A stretch of DNA of 27,776 nucleotides. Origin: DATEAV01 sp964513155 (lineage in GTDB: Bacteria; Chloroflexota; Anaerolineae; Anaerolineales; E44-bin32). The position numbers and the translations under genes are program-made. The DNA lies in assembly GCA_964513155.1 (NCBI GenBank), contig CAZEMA010000024.1, positions 1-27,776 on the forward strand, read 5' to 3'. Of the stretch, positions 7,846-15,137 are shown one piece after another. The notes beneath the pieces were generated by a model, which ran no database searches, had not been told where the DNA came from, and saw only the letters and a program-made list of their open reading frames with translations. How positions within the stretch are numbered: the stretch's first letter is position 1; every line of letters starts with the position of its first letter.

Positions 7846-8519
7846 GTAGGAGCTTTCTGGTTTCCTTGCCAAGGCAGACCGGGGGTTGGGACTGAACGAG
7901 TCCGGAGCGGCGGATCATAGCCGTCGCGTAAGGGCTCGGGTTCCCGGCTTCCTCGACTGGCGGTCGGTGCCTGGCTAGGGTGGTGCGACGCCGTCCTAGG
8001 CGATGGAGGCGGGCGAAGGTTAGCGGTAGTCCGTTGACTCTTCCCCCGCCAGACGGCAACCCGCCCGTACAGCCCCTTCATCCTAGGGTAGTCATCTCGA
8101 ACCCACACTTGCGGTCATCGCTGTGGGTGTGACCTGTCGCTTCGAAAGCAGCAAGCGCGCCGGCCGGAGGAATCCTCGGAGACGCCGGGGAACCGGAGCC
8201 GTTGCCTGATGACGAGGCCTCCCTGTTCTTGACCTGATAACCGACTTCTGGAGATGCTCCTAGCGCAAGATACGAAGGAAGTGGGCGCGTGCAACCCGAG
8301 GCGCCCAGTGCTAAAGGGGGAAACTCAGCCCATCCATCGGAGTATCCCGCCCGGAGACGCAACCCGGTCGGGTAGAGAGGAGGGTATCAGAGGCTCAACG
8401 AGAAGAGATCCAGCGAAAGAGCCGGTGAGGGTAGATCCACAGCAGTGCGTGCAGCTACGGCCGGATCCCGACCCTCAGAGGAATCCCAAGCCCGCCACTT
8501 AACCTGGGAGGCCAATTGC
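7846..8519 (+). other. Long untranslated stretch, possible leader RNA
   Basis: No coding frame with recognisable protein exists on either strand between HPr and IIB (7675-8519). The part after the candidate promoter is rich in purines on the plus strand from about 8250 onward and contains short stems, for example ACCCACA (8101-8107) with TGTGGGT (8122-8128). I compared it by eye with cobalamin, TPP, c-di-GMP and glmS elements and with group II intron hallmarks and found no convincing match. It could be a structured leader, a separate RNA, or decayed sequence. Confidence 0.3.
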
Positions 8520-8810
8520 ATGAAGAGAATCTGGCTGGTATGCGCCACCGGGATCGCCACCTCGGCGATGCTCCGGGTGAAGGTCCAGGAATACCTGGAG
8601 GATCACGGGGTGGAGGCCACGATTCGCCAACTACGGGTCGCGGAACTGAATCCGGAGTTCATCGATGCGGATGTCATTGTCGCTACGACGAGCATCCCTC
8701 CTGAGATTGCGGAGAAGGCGCCCGTCGTCGACGGGATCGGACTGATCACCGGCATAGGGCAGGAAGAAGCTCTTCAGAAGGTTCTCGAGATCATAACGAC
8801 CAAGAAATAG
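8520..8810 (+). CDS. PTS EIIB component, galactitol-like
   Basis: This 96-residue cytoplasmic protein accepts phosphate from IIA and passes it to the sugar during transport. The phosphorylated Cys8 lies in CATGIATS, the P-loop pattern of the lactose/galactitol IIB fold (compare CGGAVATS in E. coli GatB). The ATG at 8520 follows GGGAGG by about eight bases; the open frame reaches further back without support. It is followed by IIC after 19 bases. The overall length and the conserved pattern PxVxGIGLITGIGxE near the C-terminus fit GatB/SgcB. The substrate is unknown. Confidence 0.93.
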   Translation: MKRIWLVCATGIATSAMLRVKVQEYLEDHGVEATIRQLRVAELNPEFIDADVIVATTSIPPEIAEKAPVVDGIGLITGIGQEEALQKVLEIITTKK

Positions 8811-8829
8811 CGAGGGAGAATAACCCACC

Positions 8830-10212
8830 ATGGAAGCCTTTCTTGCAGCCATCGGCAATTTCCTGAACACGCTTGGCCCCCTGATTGTGCTCCCGATCGT
8901 GATCACAATCCTGGGCATCATCCTGGGCCAGCGTTGGGACCGGGCGTTCCGCAGTGGCTTGACGATTGCGGTGGCCTTCGTCGGCATCTTCCTGACGGTC
9001 GGGCTGTTGGGGGAGAAGGTGAGCACGATCGGCCAGGCATTCGCCGAAAGGACCGGCACAGGCCTCGACATCATCGACATCGGCTGGCCGGCTGCGGCCG
9101 CCTTGGCCTTTGCCACGCCTGTGGGGAACCTGATCATCCCCATCGGCATCGCCCTCAACGTTGTCCTGCTCCTGATCGGCCTTACCCAGACGCTGGACAT
9201 CGACATCTGGAACTTCTGGCATGTCGCCTTCCTGGGAGCCGCGGTACACTTCGTTACGGGCAGCTTCACCATCGCCCTGATCTCCGCCTGCATCGGCCTG
9301 ATCATCGCCTTGTTCCTGGCGGACTGGTCGGCGACCCTGATGCAGAGATACTTCAGGTTCCCCGGAATCTCCTTCCCCCACCTGCAGTCGGCCGGATACA
9401 TGCTGCTGGCTGCGCCCTTCGCTTACGTCTTCAACAAGATCCCGTTCCTGCGCAAGATGAACCTGAATCCTGACACGATCCGTAAGCGACTGGGCGTCTT
9501 GGGGGAGCCCATGGTGTTGGGCCTGATCATCGGCATCGTCCTGGCCGCGCTGGCCGGCGAGGCGCCGATGGACGTCCTGATCACCGGCATCAACATCGCG
9601 GCCGTCATGGTCCTCATTCCCCGGATGGTCTCCATCCTGATGGAAGGCCTCACGCCCGTTGCCGACGCCGCCCGCGTCTTCATGACCAAGCGGTCAGGCG
9701 GGCGCAAGTTCCACATCGGCATGGACTCGGCCATCCTGATCGGTAACCCGGGCGTGATCGCCGCCGGCCTGCTCCTGATCCCGGTGGAAATCGGGTTTGC
9801 CCTGCTCCTGGCGCCGCTCGGCAACCGCACCCTGCCCTTCATCGACCTGGCGGATGGCGTCTTCGTCGCGGCCATGCTCGCCCCGCTCGTCGCCGGCGAC
9901 GTAGTGCTGACAACCATCCTCGGCGGCATCGTAATGGGCATCGGCTTCTTCTTCACCACCGCCATGGCGCCTGCCGTTACCGCGATGGTGCAGAACGCCG
10001 GGACTTCGGTCAGCATTCCGGCTGGCTACGCCCTGTACACCTGCATGAGCGACGGCGCGATCCCGCCGATCTACGCGCTCTACTACCTGTTCAAGATCCC
10101 GGCCGTGTGGGCGCTGATCGTCTGCGCCGTCATCCTGGTCGCCCTCTACTTCCTGAAGGTCAAGCTGCCCATGGGCGAGAAGATCTTCGTCATCCCGGAG
10201 AAGGAAGAGTAA
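8830..10212 (+). CDS. PTS EIIC component, galactitol permease family (GatC/SgcC-like)
   Basis: This is the integral membrane sugar channel of the PTS, 460 residues with around ten or more hydrophobic segments. It aligns by eye with E. coli GatC over most of its length: LGPLIVLPIVI near residue 15, DIGWP at about 87, DIWNFWH, FGEP-like GEPMVLG, and the conserved VLIPRMV and GLTPVADAAR region near 255-280. The start ATG at 8830 has GAGGGAG upstream. Since galactitol IIC family members are distinct from other PTS permeases, the cargo is likely a polyol or a sugar related to it, but E. coli SgcC of the same family has no firmly assigned substrate. A strong hairpin follows the stop. Confidence 0.95.
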   Translation: MEAFLAAIGNFLNTLGPLIVLPIVITILGIILGQRWDRAFRSGLTIAVAFVGIFLTVGLLGEKVSTIGQAFAERTGTGLDIIDIGWPAAAALAFATPVGNLIIPIGIALNVVLLLIGLTQTLDIDIWNFWHVAFLGAAVHFVTGSFTIALISACIGLIIALFLADWSATLMQRYFRFPGISFPHLQSAGYMLLAAPFAYVFNKIPFLRKMNLNPDTIRKRLGVLGEPMVLGLIIGIVLAALAGEAPMDVLITGINIAAVMVLIPRMVSILMEGLTPVADAARVFMTKRSGGRKFHIGMDSAILIGNPGVIAAGLLLIPVEIGFALLLAPLGNRTLPFIDLADGVFVAAMLAPLVAGDVVLTTILGGIVMGIGFFFTTAMAPAVTAMVQNAGTSVSIPAGYALYTCMSDGAIPPIYALYYLFKIPAVWALIVCAVILVALYFLKVKLPMGEKIFVIPEKEE

Positions 10213-10263
10213 CCAGGAGGCTGACTTTCGTCGCGCGAGCAAGCGATCGACTGTCTGCACAAG

Positions 10264-10298
10264 GGTCCGGGGGATCTCTCAACGGGGTCCCCCGGACC
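10264..10298 (+). terminator. Strong GC hairpin after the IIC gene
   Basis: GGTCCGGGGGA (10264-10274) pairs perfectly with TCCCCCGGACC (10288-10298), an 11-bp stem. There is no T tract, so it may be a partial terminator or an RNA-end stabiliser inside the operon rather than a full stop. Confidence 0.5.
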
Positions 10299-10372
10299 GC
10301 AGCCGCCCATGGCTGAATCTGGCACCTGGGCGGCCTCATCGAGACCGGGGGGCAGTCGATGCGAGGTGAGTG

Positions 10373-10762
10373 ATGTTGCGAGCAATGGTTGCCTATCTCC
10401 TGGGCCCGCTGGGCCGCCAGGTTCTTGCCTGGTACGTCGCCAATAGCGCATGGGTGAACACCATTGTTGTCCTCTATGGGGTTCTCCTCGTTGTAGCCCA
10501 GCGCAACCTGCACCGGATTGAGCAACGGGCCCTGCAGACGGTCCAGGCCGGCCTGAAAGGGACGGCCAAAGATGCCCAGCACGTCGCCGGCTTCTCCTGG
10601 CAAGACATCATCGAGCAGTCATCCTTCTTTCCTTTTGTGGCCAGGGGAAACAGTCTTCTAATCCATCGCAGCAAGTCGGAGACTCTGGAGAAGTTGATGC
10701 CCCTTGCTGGACTCCTCGAGCGAGCCAGGAAGGAGTCCCCGGCAGAGGGTACGGGCGTCTGA
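10373..10762 (+). CDS. Uncharacterised small membrane protein in the PTS locus
   Basis: I do not recognise this 129-residue protein. The ATG at 10373 has GAGGTG four bases upstream; an in-frame GTG three bases earlier is too close to it. The N-terminal third is hydrophobic, with one clear membrane segment at about residues 27-43 (NTIVVLYGVLLVVA) and a weaker one before it. The remainder looks soluble: a possible amphipathic helix (RIEQRALQTVQAGLKG), then FSWQDIIEQSSFFPFVARG, then a second helical stretch ending in a disordered tail. It lies between IIC and the BtpA-like gene, flanked by hairpins on both sides. Its place suggests an accessory to the permease or to the enzymes, which is inference only. 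Confidence 0.75.
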   Translation: MLRAMVAYLLGPLGRQVLAWYVANSAWVNTIVVLYGVLLVVAQRNLHRIEQRALQTVQAGLKGTAKDAQHVAGFSWQDIIEQSSFFPFVARGNSLLIHRSKSETLEKLMPLAGLLERARKESPAEGTGV

Positions 10763-10769
10763 GAACCCC

Positions 10770-10805
10770 TTCGGGGCCACTCGCCCCGGGGTGGATGGCC
10801 CCGAA
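10770..10805 (+). terminator. Hairpin between the small membrane protein and the BtpA-like gene
   Basis: TTCGGGGCCA (10770-10779) and TGGCCCCGAA (10796-10805) form a perfect 10-bp stem with a GC-rich 16-base loop, starting eight bases after the stop. No T tract follows. Partial termination or RNA processing is possible. Confidence 0.45.
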
Positions 10806-10872
10806 TGAACCGTCGGGCTGCCCAAGCCTGGCTTTGATACCCTGGCCCTTTCGGGCCGCATGGAGGTCTGGT

Positions 10873-11694
10873 GTGAGTGATTGGCTCCAATCCGTTTTCG
10901 GCGTTCACAAGCCGATCATCGCTATGTGCCACTTCCGGGCGCTCCCTGGCGACCCTGACTACGACCGCAAGAAGGGTATGCCGTGGGTCATCGATCAGGC
11001 ACGGGCTGACCTGAGGGCGCTCCAGGACGGGGGCGTCGATGCGGTGATGTTCTCGAACGAATCCAGCCTCCCCTACCTGACCAAAGTGGACACGGTGACG
11101 GTGGCCTCGATGGCTCGCGTCGTGACGACGCTCATGAGCGACCTCCGCATCCCCTTTGGTGTCAACGTCCTATGGGATCCGGCGGCCTCGCTTGACCTGG
11201 CCGTGGCGACCGGGGCAGCCTTCGTGCGGGAGATCTTCACCGGCGTGTATGCTAGCGACTTCGGCCTGTGGAACACCAACTGTGGCCAGATTGTGCGTCA
11301 TCAACACTACATCGGCGCCGAGTCGGTTCGTCTGCTGTTCAACATCGTCCCGGAGGCCGCCAGCTACCTCGGCGCCCGCCAGGTGGCCGACATCGCCCGC
11401 TCGACGGTCTTCAACACACGGCCCGACGCCCTGTGCGTCTCCGGCCTGACCGCCGGGGCCGAGACCTCCGCCCAGACGCTGCGCATCGTCAAGGAGGCCG
11501 TCCCGGAGACGGTGGTCTTTGCCAACACCGGGGTGAAGCTCTCCAACGTCGCTGAGCAGCTCGGCATCGCCGATGGCGCCGTCATCGGCACGTTCTTCAA
11601 GAAGGACGGATACATCTGGAACCCCGTCGATGAGAAGCGAGTGCGGACCTTCATGGAGCGTGTCCGGGAGATCCGGAGCAACAAGGGCAGTTGA
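10873..11694 (+). CDS. BtpA family TIM-barrel protein, SgcQ-like
   Basis: BtpA proteins are named for a cyanobacterial factor needed for photosystem I accumulation, but most members, including E. coli SgcQ, sit in sugar loci and have unproven function. The GTG at 10873 follows GGAGG by six bases and gives 273 residues, the family length; an upstream ATG in frame at 10795 falls in a hairpin region and is rejected. Diagnostic stretches are KPIIAMCHFRALPGDP near the start, GVDAVMFSNE, FGVNVLWDP, FVREIFTGVYASDFGLW and VSGLTAGAET, with a phosphate-binding-like NTGVKLSNV and IGTFFKKDG toward the end. It is followed after six bases by the epimerase-like gene. A role as a sugar-phosphate enzyme is inferred from fold and neighbours. 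Confidence 0.92.
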   Translation: MSDWLQSVFGVHKPIIAMCHFRALPGDPDYDRKKGMPWVIDQARADLRALQDGGVDAVMFSNESSLPYLTKVDTVTVASMARVVTTLMSDLRIPFGVNVLWDPAASLDLAVATGAAFVREIFTGVYASDFGLWNTNCGQIVRHQHYIGAESVRLLFNIVPEAASYLGARQVADIARSTVFNTRPDALCVSGLTAGAETSAQTLRIVKEAVPETVVFANTGVKLSNVAEQLGIADGAVIGTFFKKDGYIWNPVDEKRVRTFMERVREIRSNKGS

Positions 11695-11700
11695 GGCCGC

Positions 11701-12360
11701 ATGCGAATCGCCCCTTCTCTGGCTGCCGCTCCCCTAGACCGGCTTGGCGATGTCATCCGGCTGCTGGATCAGGCGGATGCTGACTTCATCCACTTCGATT
11801 TCGAGGATGGCGTCTTCGTCCCCGTCATGACGTTGGGGACGAAGATCCTGGCTGACCTACGTCCTCTGACCCGCCGGCCGTTTGATGTTCATCTGATGAT
11901 GATCCAGCCGGAATGGATCGTCCCGCAGCTCGTCCGCGACGGGGCGGAGCGGATCTCGGTGCACCTCGAGGCGTGCCCGTACCCGCGGCGCACGCTACGC
12001 CTGATCGCCGAGGCAGGTGCGACGGCAGGGCTGGCCCTCAATCCGGTCACGCCTCTGCCTGACCTGGCCAGTCTCCGCCCTTACCTCTCCTTCATCGTGC
12101 TCCTGACGACCGAGCCCGAGGTGCCCGACCCAGTCTTCCTGCCCAGCGTGCTGGAGAAGGTCCGCCGGGGCAGACGCCTTCCAGAGGCGGCGGGCCTCGA
12201 GTGGGTCGTGGACGGCGGCCTCAACGCCGAGAACCTGCCTCAGGCCGCGCAGGCGGGTGCGGACATAGTTGTCATCGGGCGTTCGGTCTTCCGCGATGGC
12301 GACGTCGCTGGGAACCTGGCCCGTCTGCGGGCGGCAGCCGCAGGGCACAGCCAAGAGTGA
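11701..12360 (+). CDS. Ribulose-phosphate 3-epimerase family protein, SgcE-like
   Basis: This is a 219-residue TIM barrel of the family that interconverts D-ribulose 5-phosphate and D-xylulose 5-phosphate. The metal and catalytic residues are present: His31 and Asp33 in IHFDFEDG, His64 in FDVHLMM, and Asp171 in VVDGGLN. The usual HVDVMDG motif is altered to HFDFEDG and the SVNPGF motif of classical epimerases is replaced by LLTTEPEV (134-141), so the true substrate may differ from ribulose 5-phosphate, as suspected for E. coli SgcE and AlsE. The gene starts six bases after the BtpA-like stop, with TTGAGG overlapping that stop as ribosome site. Confidence 0.9.
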   Translation: MRIAPSLAAAPLDRLGDVIRLLDQADADFIHFDFEDGVFVPVMTLGTKILADLRPLTRRPFDVHLMMIQPEWIVPQLVRDGAERISVHLEACPYPRRTLRLIAEAGATAGLALNPVTPLPDLASLRPYLSFIVLLTTEPEVPDPVFLPSVLEKVRRGRRLPEAAGLEWVVDGGLNAENLPQAAQAGADIVVIGRSVFRDGDVAGNLARLRAAAAGHSQE

Positions 12361-12377
12361 ACCTGAGAGCGGTCTTT

Positions 12378-12410
12378 CCCTCGCCCCGATCCGGCGTGAT
12401 CGGGGGAGGG
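12378..12410 (+). terminator. Hairpin between the epimerase-like and aldolase genes
   Basis: CCCTCGCCCCGATC and GATCGGGGGAGGG pair over 13 bp with a single bulged G and a 6-base loop. It begins 18 bases after the epimerase-like stop. There is no T tract. Confidence 0.45.
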
Positions 12411-12438
12411 ACACCCCGTTGCATGGAGCAACCGATCG

Positions 12439-13266
12439 ATGAACGCGTCCGACACTTCGCCTGCCAACAAGGCCAGCGCCGCGGCGGCCGGCATGGTCAA
12501 AGAGTTGCGGTCGCAGATCCAGGCAGTCGTGGCCGCTCTGGGCGGTTCGCCCGGCCAGATCATTGAGCCGAAGCAGGCCATCTTGGCCCACTCTCCGGCG
12601 CCCAGGGAAATCCTGGCGCTGATCGATGTGTCGCGCCTCAAGCCCGAGGCGATGCCCGAACAGGTCGACCGCATGTGCGCCGACGCCGTCCAGTACGGCT
12701 TCGCCTCCGTCTGCGTCAACCCAATCTACATCGCCCGAGTGGTGGAGCGCGTGCGGGGCAGCGCTGTCGCCCCCAGTGCGGTGGTTGGTTTCCCCTTCGG
12801 GGCGACCCTGCCGCAGGTCAAGGCGTTTGAGGCTGGCCAGGTCATCCAGGCGGGTTGCCGCGAAATCGACATGGTCCTGCCGATCGGTGAGCTCAAGGTC
12901 GGGAGCTACCACAGCGTGGCCGAAGACTTGCTGGCCGTAGTGCGTGTTTGTCATCCGGAGGGCGTGCTGGTCAAGGTCATCTTTGAGACGGCCTATCTCG
13001 ATCTTCACCAGAAGGTCGCCGCCTGCCTGATCGCGATGGAGACGGGAGCCGACTTCGTCAAGACCTCGACCGGCTTCGCGCCCGCCGGGGCCACCGTCGA
13101 GGACGTCGCCTTGATGCGGAGCTTGGTCGGAGACCGGTTGGGCGTCAAGGCCGCTGGCGGAATCCGCACGCTGGCTGACTGCCAGGCCATGGTCGCCGCC
13201 GGTGCCACCCGTCTCGCCACAAGCAGCGATGTCGCCATCGTCCGCGAGGTTCTAGGCAAGAAGTAG
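12439..13266 (+). CDS. deoC: Deoxyribose-phosphate aldolase
   Basis: DeoC cleaves 2-deoxyribose 5-phosphate to glyceraldehyde 3-phosphate and acetaldehyde through a Schiff base. The signature VKTSTGF carries the Schiff-base Lys208; GVKAAGGIRT provides the second Lys237; Asp144 in EIDMVLPIG matches the third catalytic residue. VIFETAYL is also conserved. At 275 residues it is about 50 longer than the short bacterial form at the N-terminus, which holds an alanine-rich stretch and helix, a layout seen in other long DeoC proteins. The ribosome site before 12439 is weak (GGAG eleven bases upstream), so a later start is possible. Its place among PTS and epimerase genes suggests a sugar-degradation role rather than nucleoside salvage, since no phosphorylase or phosphopentomutase is nearby. 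Confidence 0.94.
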   Translation: MNASDTSPANKASAAAAGMVKELRSQIQAVVAALGGSPGQIIEPKQAILAHSPAPREILALIDVSRLKPEAMPEQVDRMCADAVQYGFASVCVNPIYIARVVERVRGSAVAPSAVVGFPFGATLPQVKAFEAGQVIQAGCREIDMVLPIGELKVGSYHSVAEDLLAVVRVCHPEGVLVKVIFETAYLDLHQKVAACLIAMETGADFVKTSTGFAPAGATVEDVALMRSLVGDRLGVKAAGGIRTLADCQAMVAAGATRLATSSDVAIVREVLGKK

Positions 13267-13343
13267 TCTGGGCTGGCGTGGGTCGGCCCGCTCCCAGCGT
13301 GCCATAAGGCTGGGCGACACCAATACCGTGAGAGGAGCCTTCC

Positions 13344-14648
13344 ATGAGTAAGAACGACAAGATCCTGGCCAAGGATCGCCAGTACGTCATCCGCGCTTGG
13401 CACAGCATTGCCGAGCCGGTTGCGGTGATGGACGCCAAGGGCGCCATCGTGCGGGACTACGACGGCAAGGAGTACATCGACTGCAACGCCGGCCAGTTCT
13501 GCATGAACATCGGCTACAGCCATCCCGCCGTCATCAAAGCGGTCCAGGACCAGGTGACCAAGGTCATGCAGCTGGGCGCCCACCAGACGACCCAGATCAA
13601 CGTCGACTACGCCGAGATGATCGCTGGTCTGGCGCCGGGTGATCTGAAGAAGCTCCACTTCTGTGCGAGCGGTGTCGAGGCGGTGAATGTGGCCATTAAG
13701 ATGGCCAAGGCCTACACCGGCAGGTACGAGATCCTTGCCTTCAAGAACTCCTACCACGGGATCACCGGGCCCGGTCTGGCAGCGAGCGGCACGACCTCCT
13801 ACAAGAAGTCGTTTGGGCCCCTCGAGCACGGCTACCTCTACGCTCCCTGCCCGTACTGCTACCGGTGCCCGCTGGACAAGGCGTACCCCGCCTGCGATTT
13901 GCGCTGCGCTGACGAGGTGGAGAAGATCATCAAGGGTGAGGGCATCTCGGCCGTATCTGAGGGCAGCCTGGCGGCGGTCATCACCGAGCCGCTGCAGTGC
14001 CGCGGCGGCATCATCCCGCCCAAGGGCTGGATGACAAGGGTGAGGGAGATCTGCACCCGGAATGGGCTGCTGCTCATCGATGACGAGGTTCAGGCCGGGT
14101 TCGGGCGGACCGGCGCCATGTTCTGCTGCAACCACGAGAACGTTGTGCCCGACATCCTGACCATCGCCAAGAACTTCGGTGGCGGCATCCCGGCCGGAGC
14201 GACTCTCACCCGGGCCGACATCGCCGAGAAGTTCCACGCGGCGGCGGCCCCCACCTTTGCGGGCAACGTCATGGCTTGCGCCGCGGGCATGGCAGCGACG
14301 AAGGTGCTCGTGGAGGAAAAGCTGTGGGAGAACGCGGCCGCCATGGGCAAGCGCTTCACCGAGGGTTTCTACGCCATGAAGAACGCCAAGTTCGTCGGCG
14401 ATGTCCGCTTCCAAGGCCTGATGGGCGGGCCCGAGATGGTGCACGACAAGAAGACGAAGGCGCCTTTCACCGCCAAGGAGATGGCATCCATCAAGGAGGA
14501 GCTCACCCGTCTGGGCGTGATGCTCACCTACTCGGGACCCAAGGGCAATGTCTTCCGTATCCAGCCCGTGCTGAGCATCACGGCGAAACAGGTGGACCAG
14601 GTCATCGCGGCCTTCGACCGGGCGGTGAGCACGGTATTGAAGCACTAG
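13344..14648 (+). CDS. Class III aminotransferase (PLP-dependent)
   Basis: This 434-residue enzyme belongs to the family that includes 4-aminobutyrate, ornithine and alanine-glyoxylate 2 aminotransferases and dialkylglycine decarboxylase. Lys276 in TIAKNFGGG should hold PLP; Asp247 in IDDEVQAGFGRTG contacts the ring nitrogen; HFCASGVEAVNVAIK is the phosphate-binding stretch. Residues 169-188 carry five cysteines (169, 172, 175, 184, 188) in a CPYCYRCP...C...C arrangement seen in a subset of the family. The ATG at 13344 follows GAGGAG by about seven bases. It is the last gene of the PTS locus, 77 bases after deoC. The amino acceptor is unknown; an amino-sugar or deoxy-amino substrate would fit the neighbours, but that is inference. 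Confidence 0.93.
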   Translation: MSKNDKILAKDRQYVIRAWHSIAEPVAVMDAKGAIVRDYDGKEYIDCNAGQFCMNIGYSHPAVIKAVQDQVTKVMQLGAHQTTQINVDYAEMIAGLAPGDLKKLHFCASGVEAVNVAIKMAKAYTGRYEILAFKNSYHGITGPGLAASGTTSYKKSFGPLEHGYLYAPCPYCYRCPLDKAYPACDLRCADEVEKIIKGEGISAVSEGSLAAVITEPLQCRGGIIPPKGWMTRVREICTRNGLLLIDDEVQAGFGRTGAMFCCNHENVVPDILTIAKNFGGGIPAGATLTRADIAEKFHAAAAPTFAGNVMACAAGMAATKVLVEEKLWENAAAMGKRFTEGFYAMKNAKFVGDVRFQGLMGGPEMVHDKKTKAPFTAKEMASIKEELTRLGVMLTYSGPKGNVFRIQPVLSITAKQVDQVIAAFDRAVSTVLKH

Positions 14649-14701
14649 AGGGGACGCGGCACTCTCGCCGGCGAGTCCGCTCGCTGGTCTGCGAACGAAG
14701 G

Positions 14702-14720
14702 GCCTGCTGCCATAGCAGGC
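14702..14720 (+). terminator. Probable terminator of the PTS locus
   Basis: GCCTGCT and AGCAGGC form a perfect 7-bp stem with a 5-base loop, followed by TCTTCCC, 53 bases after the aminotransferase stop. It is the only operon hairpin followed by a pyrimidine run. Confidence 0.45.
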
Positions 14721-15137
14721 TCTTCCCAATTCTGGGTCGCCTCTCCGCCCTGCCCGCCATACTTACAATGGAGTGCAGAGGGAGGACGAGCTGTCTTCTG
14801 GGAGATCTGACGAGCAGCCTGCGGGCTTGGCGGCGCGGCAACCCCACCTGGCTGAGGTGGATGACCCGAATCGGGGGTGGAGTTCGGTGAACCAGGCCCA
14901 GATCCGACCACCCCAGGGATCGAGCGATCCACCGCCCTGTTGATCTACCACCTCCGCAGTAGAGGGGATACCGCAAAGATAGCAGGAGATCGCCGAGCAG
15001 GCGCTCTCTTTTCGTTACCGGACAATCCCCCAGGTGTGTGATGACGCCGCTCCACCGCTCTGCTAAGCTGATATCCGATCGGATGGGACTCCCGCTGCAC
15101 GGGAGCTCTTGCTCCGGGAACAACGGGGGAGGTTGGG
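14721..15137 (+). other. Intergenic region before the phospholipase gene
   Basis: About 420 bases with no frame that reads like a protein on either strand. It must hold the promoter of the patatin-like gene, but I see no strong hexamer pair. Only the GGGAGG ribosome site just before 15138 is clear. Confidence 0.5.

Noticed and set aside
8078..8362. A 94-residue minus-strand frame in the gap before IIB
   Set aside because: No ribosome site, no family resemblance and low-complexity Ser/Gly/Pro content; overlaps equally long frames on the plus strand.
8250..8519. Possible cobalamin riboswitch or group II intron fragment upstream of IIB, from pieces such as GGTGAGGGTAG, GGAGACGCAACC and CCCGCCACTT
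   Set aside because: The pieces are out of order or spacing relative to the known consensus, and the B12 context is absent. Domain V of a group II intron was not found.
10795..10872. N-terminal extension of the BtpA-like protein from the ATG at 10795
   Set aside because: The extension overlaps the right arm of a hairpin, has no ribosome site, and the family begins at the GTG at 10873, which has GGAGG correctly placed.
13005..14729. A 574-residue frame antisense to the aminotransferase and DeoC genes
   Set aside because: Composition is typical of an antisense shadow (many His, Gly, Leu, Arg) and it covers two intact, recognisable genes.
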